A stretch of DNA of 41,001 nucleotides, from positions 116,140 to 157,140 of the forward strand of contig JAQBYD010000002.1 of the NCBI GenBank assembly GCA_027623315.1, written 5' to 3'. The DNA comes from Verrucomicrobiota bacterium (GTDB taxonomy: Bacteria; Verrucomicrobiota; Kiritimatiellia; CAJWTS01). Positions 8,292 to 17,493 of this stretch are shown piece after piece (positions within the stretch are counted from its first letter, which is position 1; every line of letters starts with the position of its first letter). Below the pieces are notes generated by a model. The model did not search any database. It was not told the DNA's origin and was given only the letters and a program-made list of their open reading frames with translations. The position numbers and the translations under genes were made by a program.

Positions 8292-9326
8292 TCATATGAG
8301 TTTCCGTGAAAGCGCCATGTTCATGCAAAGCCCCAGGGCCATCAGCGTGATGCCTGCGGAGAGGTACGGCGGGAATAGTTCTTTGTACTGGCTATAGACC
8401 TCGCGATTAATCTCCGTTTTCTCGAGCTGATCGATCTGATCCAGGGCTTGTTGCAGCCCGTGGGGATCACGGACGTTGAAATAGAGGCCCCCCGTCTCAC
8501 GCGCAACCTGCTTGAGTAAGGCTTCATCGAGTTCCACGCGCATGCGAGTCACGAGGTTCCGGCCGCTCGCGTCATTGAACACCGCCTGTGCGACTCCACT
8601 CGATCCGACCCCGATGGTGTAGACTTTGATGCCGAGTTTGGCCGCAAGCTGCATGGCCTTGTCCGGGGTCACGATACCCGTATTCGACTCCCCATCACTC
8701 AGGAGCAGGACGATCTTCGACTTTACCTCGGCATCCTTCAGGCGGGCGCAGGCGGTGGCCAGCCCGTCGCCGAGCGCCGTGGCCAACTCATCGGCATTGA
8801 TGACGTCACGCCCATCGTATCGATATCTCGGCACCTCCACGCCATCGAGGACGTGCCGTAGCGCGTTGTGATCGATCGTCAGAGGAACCCGACTGGTGGC
8901 ATAGCCCCCGAACGTGATCAGGCCCACGAGATCATCGGCGCGGAGTTCCACGAACTCGGCAAAGGTCTCCTTGACGACCTCGAGACGGGTTCGTTGTGGA
9001 TCTTGGAGGCTCGCAAAGTCGAGCGCATTCATGGAACCCGATATATCGACCACCATCTGAATGGCGATAGCATCAGAGGTGTGTGCCGTTCGCGAGAACA
9101 CTTTCTGCGGCCGCGCCAGGGCCAATACTGCGAGTGCCAGTCCGACCAAAGTGATGGCGGTGAGCAGGCTGGAAACTCCCGTACGCCACGATCCCCGGCG
9201 CGCCACCGTTCGCGACGCCGATGCAAAGAGAAGGCCGCGGCGTATTCGCGGGCAATAGATCCACCATGCCGCGATGAGGAGCGGAATGAAGAGAAAAAAC
9301 GCGAATGGACTGGCGAATCTAAACAT
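8292..9326 (-). CDS. batA: BatA-like VWA domain membrane protein
   Basis: A 344-residue VWA protein. Two N-terminal helices (about 8-25 and 52-72) precede the VWA domain with metal motif DISGS (D94, S96, S98) and the later aspartate in LLSDGESNTG; a C-terminal helix is near 320-338. The RP(Q) sequence after helix 2 (LALARPQ) is typical of BatA/BatB. The frame can be extended 20 residues upstream, but the arginine-rich extension does not look like a Bat N-terminus. The chosen ATG at 9326 gives an eight-base overlap with the preceding gene. It lies 73 bases before the BatB fusion gene. BatA and BatB are thought to interact with the MoxR ATPase. Confidence 0.9.
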   Translation of the reverse strand: MFRFASPFAFFLFIPLLIAAWWIYCPRIRRGLLFASASRTVARRGSWRTGVSSLLTAITLVGLALAVLALARPQKVFSRTAHTSDAIAIQMVVDISGSMNALDFASLQDPQRTRLEVVKETFAEFVELRADDLVGLITFGGYATSRVPLTIDHNALRHVLDGVEVPRYRYDGRDVINADELATALGDGLATACARLKDAEVKSKIVLLLSDGESNTGIVTPDKAMQLAAKLGIKVYTIGVGSSGVAQAVFNDASGRNLVTRMRVELDEALLKQVARETGGLYFNVRDPHGLQQALDQIDQLEKTEINREVYSQYKELFPPYLSAGITLMALGLCMNMALSRKLI

Positions 9327-10341
9327 GGGTCGTGGCGAGCGGTTTCTGCGTTGTCGGCGACGGGGCAGCGGTAGCGCTGTCCGCATCCGTGTCTATGTAA
9401 TCGCGGGAGGTCCGCGTGGCCCCGTCTACGGCTGCCGAATCGGGCTGATAGGCGGCGTACTTCACAAGGTCGGCGGAGTCCATGAACTGCGTCAGCTTCT
9501 CGATCACGGCGGGTCCGAATCTCGAGTCCATTCTGACCGCGGCGAGGAACTCTTCGGTGGTCTGCTCCGGCGCGCGGACGTGATGAGCGCGTTCGATATA
9601 GCGCCGCACAATCATGGTCAGTTCGAAGTAGAACTCTTTAACCATCTGCTGCTCCGGCAGCCGGAGCGCAAGCAGCGTTTCGAGCTCCTCGAGGGCTCGT
9701 TCACGGGGTGACATCCTGGCGAGTTCTATCTTTCGGCGAACCCGTTTCGAGAGTTTCCATCCCAGGAAGGCCAGCACGAGCAGGGCGATCACGACGATGA
9801 CCCCGATGGCGACCGTGCGGAATGCCGGGGGTATCCAGCGCGGTTTCAGGCCTTCTGTGATGTCGGCGGGCACGTCGCGCATGGCTACACGCGGAATGAC
9901 GATGGGCGGGGTCGCAATCCAGTCGCCGTTCAAAACGATCGCCATGGGCGCGATGCGGTGCTCGCGATCCAGGGTCGGCGAGAGTTGAAAGAAACGGGTT
10001 AGCGAGGACCGGCCGGCGGAATGTACGATCTCGCCGTCGTACTGGCCGACGAGTTCGAAACCGGAGAGGCGATCTTGAATCGGGGGCAGTGTCGGGGGCG
10101 TCGGTCCGTCGGCCGACGCCTCGATAGTGAGTTGGAGGCCCCTGGTCAGTGTGACCTGCGCGGGCTCTATGGTTAGCGTCACTTCGATCGGTCCGCGTTG
10201 TGCGCGTTCCACACGTGGCTTTTCCGCCTGGGCCGAAGCGATGATGCTTTCGCGTTCCGATGTGCAACCGGCAGAGAGGAGACAGGTCAGCACAAGCGCA
10301 ATCGAGCGTGCCCGGTGTGATGGAGGTGCTGCCGGTTTCAT
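9319..10341 (-). CDS. DUF4381-like lipoprotein with one membrane helix
   Basis: A 340-residue protein. Its N-terminus ends in a lipobox, LLSAGC, so Cys 26 is probably lipidated. A beta-rich extracytoplasmic domain (about 45-165) precedes one strong membrane helix (about 172-194). The cytoplasmic tail is basic then helical (SPRERALEELETLLAL, VKEFYFELTMIVRRYIE), a pattern typical of DUF4381-type proteins in MoxR-Bat operons. It starts 24 bases after the DUF58 gene and overlaps batA. A lipobox plus a later membrane helix gives an unusual double anchoring; if the lipobox is not processed, the first segment would be a plain signal anchor. Confidence 0.8.
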   Translation of the reverse strand: MKPAAPPSHRARSIALVLTCLLSAGCTSERESIIASAQAEKPRVERAQRGPIEVTLTIEPAQVTLTRGLQLTIEASADGPTPPTLPPIQDRLSGFELVGQYDGEIVHSAGRSSLTRFFQLSPTLDREHRIAPMAIVLNGDWIATPPIVIPRVAMRDVPADITEGLKPRWIPPAFRTVAIGVIVVIALLVLAFLGWKLSKRVRRKIELARMSPRERALEELETLLALRLPEQQMVKEFYFELTMIVRRYIERAHHVRAPEQTTEEFLAAVRMDSRFGPAVIEKLTQFMDSADLVKYAAYQPDSAAVDGATRTSRDYIDTDADSATAAPSPTTQKPLATTHV

Positions 10342-10364
10342 GGGGCCATCTGCGAGGGGAACCG

Positions 10365-11255
10365 CTATCTCCCTTTCGAGCGTAGCTGGCGCATCTTGAA
10401 GAGCTGCCGGATAGCGTCTACGTAAGGCTGGCTGGTGGAGATGGGGACGGTGTCGATCCCGAGGCGTCGAAATGTATCGAGGCGCTGCTTGCGCTCACGC
10501 GTGGTCTGTTCGCTGAACCCCTTGCGCAACCCGGCAGATCCGGTGTCGAGCACGAGAAGTTCTCCGGTTTCAGGATCTTCGACCTCGATGGGGCCCACGT
10601 TGGGAAGCGCTTCCTCCCAGGGGTCGGATACGGCGCAGCAGATCAAGTCATGCTTCCTGGCGGTGAGGCGGAGTTCCTGCCAGTAGTCGTCCGCGATGAA
10701 GTCTGAAATCAGAAACACGACCGCGCGGCGTTTCTGCACGCTATTGAGGAACTGCAGGGCCGATGCGATGTCCGTACCCCGTCGCGTCTCCTCGAAAGCC
10801 AGTACCTCGCGCACCAGGCGCATGGCGGCGGTGCGGCCCTTGCGTGGCGGAATGGATTTTTCGATGCGATCGCTGAACAGGATCAGTCCAATCTTGTCCT
10901 GATTCTTGATTGCGGAGAGGGCAAGCAGGCTGGTCAATTCAGCGGCAACTTCTGCTTTCGACCGATCCCGGGTCCCGAAGCAGAAGGATCCAGAGGTGTC
11001 CACAACGAACAGAATCGTGAGTTCACGCTCTTCGGAATAGCGTTTGACGAACGGATGCCCCATGCGGGCGGTTACGTTCCAGTCGATCGAGCGGATATCG
11101 TCGCCGGGTGCATACTCGCGCACCTCGTCGAATTCGATGCCAAGGCCCTTGAAGACCGAGTGGTACTCACCAGACAGAAATTCGTCGACGAAGCGGGTGG
11201 TGATGACCTTGATCTTCGCCACCTGCTTCATCAGTTCTGTTGTATCGATGGCCAT
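10365..11255 (-). CDS. DUF58 VWA-like protein
   Basis: A 296-residue soluble protein with the DUF58 signature GIEFDEVREYAPGDDIRSID followed by WNVTAR (about 38-64). A VWA-like fold follows, with DTSGS (about 90-94) and FLISDF. The family normally sits next to MoxR, as here. There is no membrane segment, so it probably works in the cytoplasm with MoxR as an adaptor. The ATG has no obvious Shine-Dalgarno sequence. The 143 bases separating it from the moxR gene are the longest gap inside this run and could hold an internal promoter, though none stands out. Confidence 0.93.
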   Translation of the reverse strand: MAIDTTELMKQVAKIKVITTRFVDEFLSGEYHSVFKGLGIEFDEVREYAPGDDIRSIDWNVTARMGHPFVKRYSEERELTILFVVDTSGSFCFGTRDRSKAEVAAELTSLLALSAIKNQDKIGLILFSDRIEKSIPPRKGRTAAMRLVREVLAFEETRRGTDIASALQFLNSVQKRRAVVFLISDFIADDYWQELRLTARKHDLICCAVSDPWEEALPNVGPIEVEDPETGELLVLDTGSAGLRKGFSEQTTRERKQRLDTFRRLGIDTVPISTSQPYVDAIRQLFKMRQLRSKGR

Positions 11256-11398
11256 TGAAGTTGAAGTTCGCCGACGAATTCTGTTTTCTGTTCCGCATCG
11301 CGATCTTACTCACAATCGTAATCATCCACGTCGTCCCGGTCGATAGCGATTAGGACTGCGAGTCAGACCCGTTCTTTCCCTCGGGAGGCCGACGGCCC

Positions 11399-12385
11399 CT
11401 ACGGAACCGGAATCTCATTGAGGATATGCGTGATGACGGCATCGCTGGTGACCTCTTCGGCTTCGGCCTCATAGGTCAACATGATGCGGTGGCGCAGAAC
11501 GTCATGTGCAACCTCTTTGACATCCTGGGGGGTCGCGTAACCCCGGCCATGCAGCATCGCGTTGGCACGAGAGGCCAGGTTCAGATAAAGCGTAGCGCGG
11601 GGTGAGCCACCAAACTCGATCTGGTGAGAAATCTTCAGGTGGTAGTCGTCCGGTTTTCGGGTAGCGAAGACCAGGTCGATGATGTAGTCGCCAACCTTCT
11701 CGTCGCAATAGACCTGGTCCAGAACATCGCGCATCGCAACGATCTGGTCGGCCGTCGCAACCGTCTCGATATTGGTTTCAAACTTACGTGTAAATCGGTT
11801 CATGATGCGGCGTTCGTCGTCCTTGGAGGGGTAGTCTACGCGGCATTTCAGCATGAAGCGGTCGACCTGCGCTTCGGGCAGGGCGTAGGTTCCTTCTTGC
11901 TCGATTGGATTCTGAGTTGCCATGACCATGAAGGGATTGGGGAGGGGATAGGTCGTGTTTCCGATGGTCACCTGGTGCTCCTGCATCGATTCGAGAAGAG
12001 CCGATTGGACCTTGGCCGGTGCGCGGTTGATCTCGTCCGCCAGTAAGAGGTTGGTGAAGACGGGGCCCTTCTTCGGGGAGAAGGTTCCCTCCTTCGGATT
12101 GTAGATCATGGTCCCGACGACGTCGGCGGGAAGCAGGTCTGGTGTGAAGCTGATGCGCTGGAAGTCGAGTCCGAGCGTTTGCGACATCGTCTTGACCGCC
12201 GTGGTTTTCGCGAGTCCGGGCACGCCCTCAAGCAGGATGTGTCCACCTGTGATCAGTGCGATCAACATGCGGTCCACCAGTTTCTCCTGGCCGACGAGGA
12301 CTTTACCGACTTCCTGCCGGATCCTCTCGATGGTCTGTGACTGTTCCTGGACAAGATCGGTAGATTTCGCCACGTCAACGCTCAT
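11399..12385 (-). CDS. moxR: MoxR-family AAA+ ATPase
   Basis: A 328-residue AAA+ protein of the MoxR group, whose members act as chaperone-like ATPases in the maturation of partner complexes, commonly with VWA proteins. Walker A is GVPGLAKT (54-61) and Walker B is LLLADEIN (113-120). The MoxR stretches ISFTPDLLPADVVGT, LLESMQEHQVT and ATQNPIEQEGTYALPEAQVD are all present. Length is normal. ATGAGGA precedes the start, and the ATG overlaps the stop of the DUF4340 gene by four bases, so it is coupled to the transporter genes upstream. Substrates are presumably the Bat proteins encoded downstream. Confidence 0.96.
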   Translation of the reverse strand: MSVDVAKSTDLVQEQSQTIERIRQEVGKVLVGQEKLVDRMLIALITGGHILLEGVPGLAKTTAVKTMSQTLGLDFQRISFTPDLLPADVVGTMIYNPKEGTFSPKKGPVFTNLLLADEINRAPAKVQSALLESMQEHQVTIGNTTYPLPNPFMVMATQNPIEQEGTYALPEAQVDRFMLKCRVDYPSKDDERRIMNRFTRKFETNIETVATADQIVAMRDVLDQVYCDEKVGDYIIDLVFATRKPDDYHLKISHQIEFGGSPRATLYLNLASRANAMLHGRGYATPQDVKEVAHDVLRHRIMLTYEAEAEEVTSDAVITHILNEIPVP

Positions 12386-13617
12386 GAATCGTCCTCATCA
12401 CTCTCTGGCACTTCGCTCTGGGCGGGGGCGTCGGCATCCGCGCCGTCTGCGTCCGCATCGGGTTGGTCCTCCTCCTCCGGTTCGGGTGGAGGCTCGAGTA
12501 GATCGACGCGCTTGATGAGAAAGCGGTCGCTGATGTAACTCTCGAGGATGTACACCCAGTTCGCAACCCCGGCGTTGAGATCGGATACTTCCTGCTGAGC
12601 TTTTGCCTGTTGTTCAAGGCGAGCAGCCTCGGCTTCGGCATCTAGTGGACTCGTCGCCGCGGGCAACGGCGGCGCTTCGTAGATGGCCCATATGCTGGCA
12701 TAGCGGGTTTCCCCATCGTCGACCTTGCCGCCTATCATAACGGTAATGATCTTTCCGATCGCGGTGCGGGCCGTGAAAAGCACGGGTGCTGCGAGTCCCG
12801 TTTCTTCGACGGATAGAGAGGGGGATGCGATGTCGGAGAAGTTCAGAAAACTCAAGGCGCCGGTGAGATTGTCCATCTTGTAGGAAACCGTCACTTCGTT
12901 GGTAGCGAGATCGGCGAGGCTAAACGAATCATCTACACCGGCACGGGAGATCGTGATGGCGTCGACATCGGGGCCTGATCGAGTGACCTCCACGATCTCG
13001 GAGCGCGGGATGTTGAGAAGCTGTTTCTCCAGCCAGCGATCGGTGGTTTGCCCCACATCGCTCAGGTTCTCGGAGAGCAGGTACACCGTGCCGGCGAGGT
13101 CGATGTAGCGACCGCTTGCGTAGCCGCCGAAACCCATCGGGCCGGGGCCCTGCGGCGCCTTGGCCTCCGGTTGCTTGCCGACGAGTATGGAGGTAAGCGC
13201 GCTTCCGCTCTCGTTGTAGAGAGTCAATCGGGTGGCGGCGCTGCCCTTATCGATCGCTGATGCGAGACTGGGGTCAAGCAGCTGAAGGGAAGCCCGGTCG
13301 TCATCGTTGGCCGGGACCTCCATCCCTTGCTTGAGCTCCGTGAGGCCAAGCAGGAACTCCTTCACGCGTCCGAAGCTCGCCGGGTAGCCGAACTTCTCGG
13401 TTACGACCCAGGCGCCATCCACGCGCGCGACCGTCACGGTGGAGTCCGGGGCGGTCATCTCAATCTTGCGTACCGCGTTCACGTCAAGGGACGGGAACAG
13501 GTCGTCCCCCAGTTGAGCGCTCGTCTTCTGCTTCGATTCATCCTTTCGGGTAAACACGGCGGCGGCCGCAAGCACGGCGGCGGTGATGATGAGGATCAGG
13601 ATGTTGCGAGGCTTCAT
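12382..13617 (-). CDS. DUF4340 family membrane-anchored protein
   Basis: A 411-residue protein with an N-terminal signal anchor (MKPRNILILIITAAVLAAAA). Repeated extracytoplasmic beta-rich segments follow, typical of DUF4340 (LFPSLDVNAVRKIEMT, WVVTEKFGYPASFGRVKEFL, DRWLEKQLLNIPRSEIVEV). The C-terminus is a very acidic low-complexity tail rich in Asp, Glu, Ala and Pro (about 380-411). A longer frame exists upstream, but this ATG places the signal anchor at the N-terminus. DUF4340 genes usually sit next to GldF/GldG-type ABC genes, as here. The likely role is an auxiliary subunit of that transporter; the substrate is unknown. Confidence 0.9.
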   Translation of the reverse strand: MKPRNILILIITAAVLAAAAVFTRKDESKQKTSAQLGDDLFPSLDVNAVRKIEMTAPDSTVTVARVDGAWVVTEKFGYPASFGRVKEFLLGLTELKQGMEVPANDDDRASLQLLDPSLASAIDKGSAATRLTLYNESGSALTSILVGKQPEAKAPQGPGPMGFGGYASGRYIDLAGTVYLLSENLSDVGQTTDRWLEKQLLNIPRSEIVEVTRSGPDVDAITISRAGVDDSFSLADLATNEVTVSYKMDNLTGALSFLNFSDIASPSLSVEETGLAAPVLFTARTAIGKIITVMIGGKVDDGETRYASIWAIYEAPPLPAATSPLDAEAEAARLEQQAKAQQEVSDLNAGVANWVYILESYISDRFLIKRVDLLEPPPEPEEEDQPDADADGADADAPAQSEVPESDEDDS

Positions 13618-13636
13618 TGGAATGGTCCTATGTAGA

Positions 13637-15544
13637 TCATCGAATGCGTGAACGCCGGTACAGTCCGAAGGCGATTCCGGAGAGTCCAACCAGCGCGGGC
13701 ATGAGAATAATATTGAGCGCCTTGATCCTTGCGCCGAGTTGATCGATCTCCTTGCGCAGCTCCTTGCGCACATCCTTGAGCTTTTTGGCGGTGTCCAGCT
13801 CTTCCTTGCGGAATCGCTTAATCGCGGCCTGCTGCTCGGGGCTGATGATGCTTCGCTGGGACGGATCCTTTTGGGTTTGTAATTCGCTCAGGCGCTGTCG
13901 GGCCTCGTTAAGGGCGGCCTGCAGGACCTGCTCCTCCTGGAGCCAGCGCTCCTGGGCCTCAAGCTCCAGGCGGTCTACGACTTCAAAGGGGCGAACGGAT
14001 TGGCCGCGTGTGCGAACGCCGATGAGATCGGTGCTGCCGGCGAGTTGCTCGACCGCATTGGCGAAGAAGTTCATGTTGTCGTTACGTGGCCGGTACGCAC
14101 TCGATCCGAAGACCTCAAAGCGTTCGATGCAGACTTCGTCCAGCAGCATATCCACATCGCCCACAAGGATGACGGCGCTGTCTCGAAGGCTCTCGGTAAG
14201 CAGGTTCGCGGGCTTGGGTTCCGCCGCATCCTCGCCGTTGGCGTCGTCGCTGCCATCGGGCGCACCGTCCGGAAAGGCGGTCTTAAATCGGCCGAAGAGA
14301 CGGACGGCGAGGGGGAGTGCCGTCATGCCGCTCGTGAACTCGCGTTTCAGGGCATCCGGACCAAATCGAATCGCGGTTGAATTGATCATGTCGGAGTTGG
14401 GAGAAGACGAAAGCAGCGGTGTCATGGTGAGGCTTTCGATCGGATCACCGCCGAAGGTTCCGGCAAAAGGAAGATGAAGCATCTCAAGATTCGCGGTGAC
14501 GAGATCGTTGGAATGCATGTGTCCAGCCTTGCCGAAGAGCCGCAGGTTGGTGGGGTCGTTCCCCCGGTCACGCGTCGGCGTTGTGGCGCTGAGATCGGCG
14601 AGGACTTCCGAGGGGTTGTACGTGATTCCCCATGCCGTAAGCAGCCGGTTCAGGTCGGAACTGGGTTGGGCCCCGCCGCCGAACTGTCCGCCCGCGGCCT
14701 GCAGGGCCGGGTCGGCGACGGAGAGCGGGTCCAGAAAGACAAGCAACTTGCCGCCGCGAAGCAGGAACTGATCGATTGCGAATGTCGTTGGTTCCGATAG
14801 ATCCTTGGGGTGTACCACGATCAGCGCCTCGATGCCCTGGTCGATCTCGCTGGCGGTTGCCGCGACCGGGCGAACGTCGTAATCACTCTCCAGCTCTTTG
14901 AAGAGCAGCCATGCCGGCTGGGGCGGGGGTTGCGGTTGTCCGGGCATGGCAAACGGCGGCGATTGGACGCCGAGCACGGGTAGACTGCTCAACACGCCGA
15001 TCACCGGCTTCTCCGGATGGGTTGCGCGATGGACCAGTCTGATCAGGTTGTATTCGAGTTCCGGCGCGGTATCGGGATGCAGCGCGGGCAATACCGCTAT
15101 CTGGTCGCCGGAGCGCGCGACCACACCGATGTAGACAGCCGGTCCCATGAACTGGAGCTGGGTCCCCGAGATGCCGGCTTCGCGGGCCCAGTCCTCTTCG
15201 TCCGAGTCGGGCTTGGGGTCGAGAAGCTTGACGTCGAGATGTCCGGCGGAGGCGATTTCGAACTCTCCCAGGAGGTCCTCGATCTGATTAGCAAAGGACT
15301 TTAGCCACGTTGGTACCTCCGCCGAGCTTCGGCTGAAGTAGAATTCGATCGAAACATCCTTCTCCAGGTTTTCCAGAATCGTGCGTGTGCCGTCAGAAAG
15401 CGTGTAGAGATTTTCTTCGGTGAGATCGAAGCGCGTCACACGCAGATTCTTCACGATCACATTAACCGCAACCAGAATGACCAGCATGGCCACCAGTCCG
15501 GCCAGGCCGCCCGCGAGTTTTCCAATCTTGTGAAGTGCACTCAT
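13637..15544 (-). CDS. GldG-like ABC transporter auxiliary protein
   Basis: A 635-residue protein with a membrane helix at about 10-32, then the GldG/ABC_transp_aux hallmark RFDLTEENLYTLSDGTRTIL and a large extracytoplasmic domain (VSIEFYFSRSS, then VLPALHPDTAPELEYNLIR). A glutamine-rich coiled coil lies at about 530-600 and a final helix at about 610-630. The ATG at 15544 is preceded by CTAGGACCGCA, a good ribosome binding site, and is preferred over one ten codons upstream. Such proteins pair with an ABC-2 permease and ATPase; in Bacteroidota the set serves gliding and secretion, but distant homologues in non-gliding bacteria have no known substrate. Confidence 0.9.
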   Translation of the reverse strand: MSALHKIGKLAGGLAGLVAMLVILVAVNVIVKNLRVTRFDLTEENLYTLSDGTRTILENLEKDVSIEFYFSRSSAEVPTWLKSFANQIEDLLGEFEIASAGHLDVKLLDPKPDSDEEDWAREAGISGTQLQFMGPAVYIGVVARSGDQIAVLPALHPDTAPELEYNLIRLVHRATHPEKPVIGVLSSLPVLGVQSPPFAMPGQPQPPPQPAWLLFKELESDYDVRPVAATASEIDQGIEALIVVHPKDLSEPTTFAIDQFLLRGGKLLVFLDPLSVADPALQAAGGQFGGGAQPSSDLNRLLTAWGITYNPSEVLADLSATTPTRDRGNDPTNLRLFGKAGHMHSNDLVTANLEMLHLPFAGTFGGDPIESLTMTPLLSSSPNSDMINSTAIRFGPDALKREFTSGMTALPLAVRLFGRFKTAFPDGAPDGSDDANGEDAAEPKPANLLTESLRDSAVILVGDVDMLLDEVCIERFEVFGSSAYRPRNDNMNFFANAVEQLAGSTDLIGVRTRGQSVRPFEVVDRLELEAQERWLQEEQVLQAALNEARQRLSELQTQKDPSQRSIISPEQQAAIKRFRKEELDTAKKLKDVRKELRKEIDQLGARIKALNIILMPALVGLSGIAFGLYRRSRIR

Positions 15545-15551
15545 TGCGGTC

Positions 15552-16295
15552 CTAGCCACCCTTTCTGCCGTCAAGCACGATGTGCGTAGCGGCCAGCATG
15601 AAAATCATAACACTGGCGTAGTAGACGATATCGCGTAGATCGATCACGCCGCGCTGCAGGGATTCGAAATGCGGCATGAAGCTGAAGGCGGCGATGCCGC
15701 TGACCAACCATTCCGGCGCCCACATGGCGAAGATACTGGTGAAGGGCTGCCATCCGGCGATCAGCAGCACGAAGCAGAAGACCAGCGCCAGCACGAAGCT
15801 GATGACCTGGTTGCGGGTCATGGCCGAGGTGAGAGTTCCGACCGCGAGATAGGTTCCGGCGAGCAGGGCACTGCCGATATATCCGCCGGCGATCGCACCT
15901 GCGTCCGGCGTTCCGAGATGGACGGTGCTGATGATGATGGGGAAGGTAAGCGCGAGGGCCATGATGAGGAAGATCCACGCCGCGAAGAACTTACCCAGAA
16001 TCGACTGCACCATCGTGATCGGCATGGTGAGCAGGAGTTCGATCGTGCCGGTACGCCGCTCCTCGGCCCAGAGCCGCATCGATGCGGCCGGAACCAGCAG
16101 CAGGTAGACCCATGGGTGCCAGAAGAAGAACGGGCGTAAATCTGCCTGGCGCGCTTCGTAGAATCCGGACACGAAGAAGGTCAAGAAACCGACCAGCAGC
16201 AGGAACACGACCATAAAGACGTAGGCCACGGGCGACTCAAAGTAAGATTTGAGCTCCCGCTTCCCGATGACGACAATGTTATGCAAACCCTCCAC
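15552..16295 (-). CDS. ABC-2 type transporter permease, GldF-like
   Basis: A 247-residue membrane protein with six hydrophobic segments, starting after IGKRELKSYFESPVAYVF, the usual opening of GldF/NosY-type permeases. WAEERRTGTIELLLTMPI is the conserved cytoplasmic coupling loop. The start codon is GTG, preceded by AGAAGGGA. It lies 30 bases after the ATPase gene and seven bases before the GldG-like gene. It forms the membrane channel of the transporter encoded by these three genes. Confidence 0.93.
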   Translation of the reverse strand: MEGLHNIVVIGKRELKSYFESPVAYVFMVVFLLLVGFLTFFVSGFYEARQADLRPFFFWHPWVYLLLVPAASMRLWAEERRTGTIELLLTMPITMVQSILGKFFAAWIFLIMALALTFPIIISTVHLGTPDAGAIAGGYIGSALLAGTYLAVGTLTSAMTRNQVISFVLALVFCFVLLIAGWQPFTSIFAMWAPEWLVSGIAAFSFMPHFESLQRGVIDLRDIVYYASVMIFMLAATHIVLDGRKGG

Positions 16296-16325
16296 GTTGC
16301 TGATTCCCTTCTGGTTCCTAAAGAC

Positions 16326-17261
16326 TCATCCCACGTTGCTGAAATCGCCACCCACGGTGAGCTGTTTGAATACATCATCCAGCCGTCCATCGAGGGTGCG
16401 CAGTCCGGTGACTTTCCATTCCTTGTCCCGCGCCATGGCCGACACCTCGGAATAGAGCGTCTCTTGATTGCCCGGGTAGACGATATAGCGTGAACGCTCG
16501 GTCTCGACCCGGTCGGCTGACGGAAGCGCGCGCAACGAATCGGCCGTGTCGGAGGATGCGTCGCTGAGTGTCAGTTCGACGGCACCGTGCAGGCTGCTCT
16601 TGCGTCGTAGTTCGTCCGGGGTTCCGTTAGCCACCAATTGACCGGCGCTGATAATGATGGCGCGTGTACAGATCGCATCCACCTCTTCGAGAATGTGCGT
16701 CGATACCACGATCGTCATGCTGGCGGCCATGTCGCGGATCATGTTGCGCACCACGTGCTTCTGATTCGGGTCCAGGCCGTCGGTCGGCTCATCCATGATC
16801 AGAACCTTGGGGTCGTGCATGATCGCCTGTGCCATGCAGACGCGCTGTTTGAACCCCTTTGAAAGCGTCCCGAGGGGCTGTCGGCGCACGGACTCAAGCT
16901 GGCAGCGGCTGATGCCCTCTTCAACTTTTTGATCACGCACACGGCCGGAGTATCCGCGTAGCTCCGCGACGAAGCGAAGAAAGGTCGTGGTCGTCATCTC
17001 CGCGTAGAGCGGAGCGTTCTCAGGCAAGTAGCCGATCAGCTTCTTGGCCGCCACCGGCGCTACGGTGATGTCGTGTCCGTTGACGATGGCGGTCCCGGCC
17101 GAGGGGGTCAGGAAGCCGGTGATCATGCGCATGGTCGTCGACTTTCCGGCTCCGTTGGGTCCGAGGAAACCGAGGATCTCGCCCTGGTCCGCGCTGAAGG
17201 AAACATCCTTCACGGCGTCGATGGGACCGTACGATTTCGAGATATTTTTGACTTCAAGCAT
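16326..17261 (-). CDS. ABC transporter ATP-binding protein, GldA-like
   Basis: A 311-residue ATPase with Walker A GPNGAGKS (34-41), signature LSKGFKQR (133-140), Walker B VLIMDEP (153-159) and switch His189 (STHILEE). The family-specific extension after residue 220 resembles the C-terminal domain of gliding/Nos-type ATPases. It is the first gene of the long minus-strand run ending at the left edge, so the promoter should lie within 17262-17493. It powers the permease encoded next. Confidence 0.95.
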   Translation of the reverse strand: MLEVKNISKSYGPIDAVKDVSFSADQGEILGFLGPNGAGKSTTMRMITGFLTPSAGTAIVNGHDITVAPVAAKKLIGYLPENAPLYAEMTTTTFLRFVAELRGYSGRVRDQKVEEGISRCQLESVRRQPLGTLSKGFKQRVCMAQAIMHDPKVLIMDEPTDGLDPNQKHVVRNMIRDMAASMTIVVSTHILEEVDAICTRAIIISAGQLVANGTPDELRRKSSLHGAVELTLSDASSDTADSLRALPSADRVETERSRYIVYPGNQETLYSEVSAMARDKEWKVTGLRTLDGRLDDVFKQLTVGGDFSNVG

Positions 17262-17493
17262 TTGGGGATAATAGTGAACTTTCCAAAAAAAGCGACACCC
17301 CCGTGCGCGGGGTAGAACACGGGGCGGGCGGACTATGGCGGGAGGAGCCCGCCCCTGGTCCGTCGGGGTCGGTCGGGATCGACCGGCCCCGGGAACGTCG
17401 CGTTGCGAGAGGGTAAGGGGGGGACCCTCCAGGGACGGGGTTGGGTATGGGAGGCTGTTTCAATCATGGTTTCGATCAATATACACACGGCAT
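17262..17493. other. GC-rich spacer without a gene
   Basis: No coding frame of plausible composition is seen. It holds two hairpins: GGGGCGGGC (17321-17329) with GCCCGCCCC (17347-17355), and CCCCG-TGCG-CGGGG (17299-17312). It ends the heat-shock gene and should contain the promoter of the ABC/Bat run, but no clear -35/-10 pair was found. Confidence 0.6.
17284..17355 (-). terminator. Possible intrinsic terminator of the small heat-shock protein gene
   Basis: On the minus strand two stems follow each other: nine paired bases with a 17-base loop (17355-17321), then CCCCG-CGCA-CGGGG (17312-17299). Seven bases after the second stem comes a run of seven T (17291-17285). The gap between stem and T-run is longer than ideal, so efficiency is uncertain. 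It lies between the heat-shock gene end and the ABC ATPase start. Confidence 0.45.
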
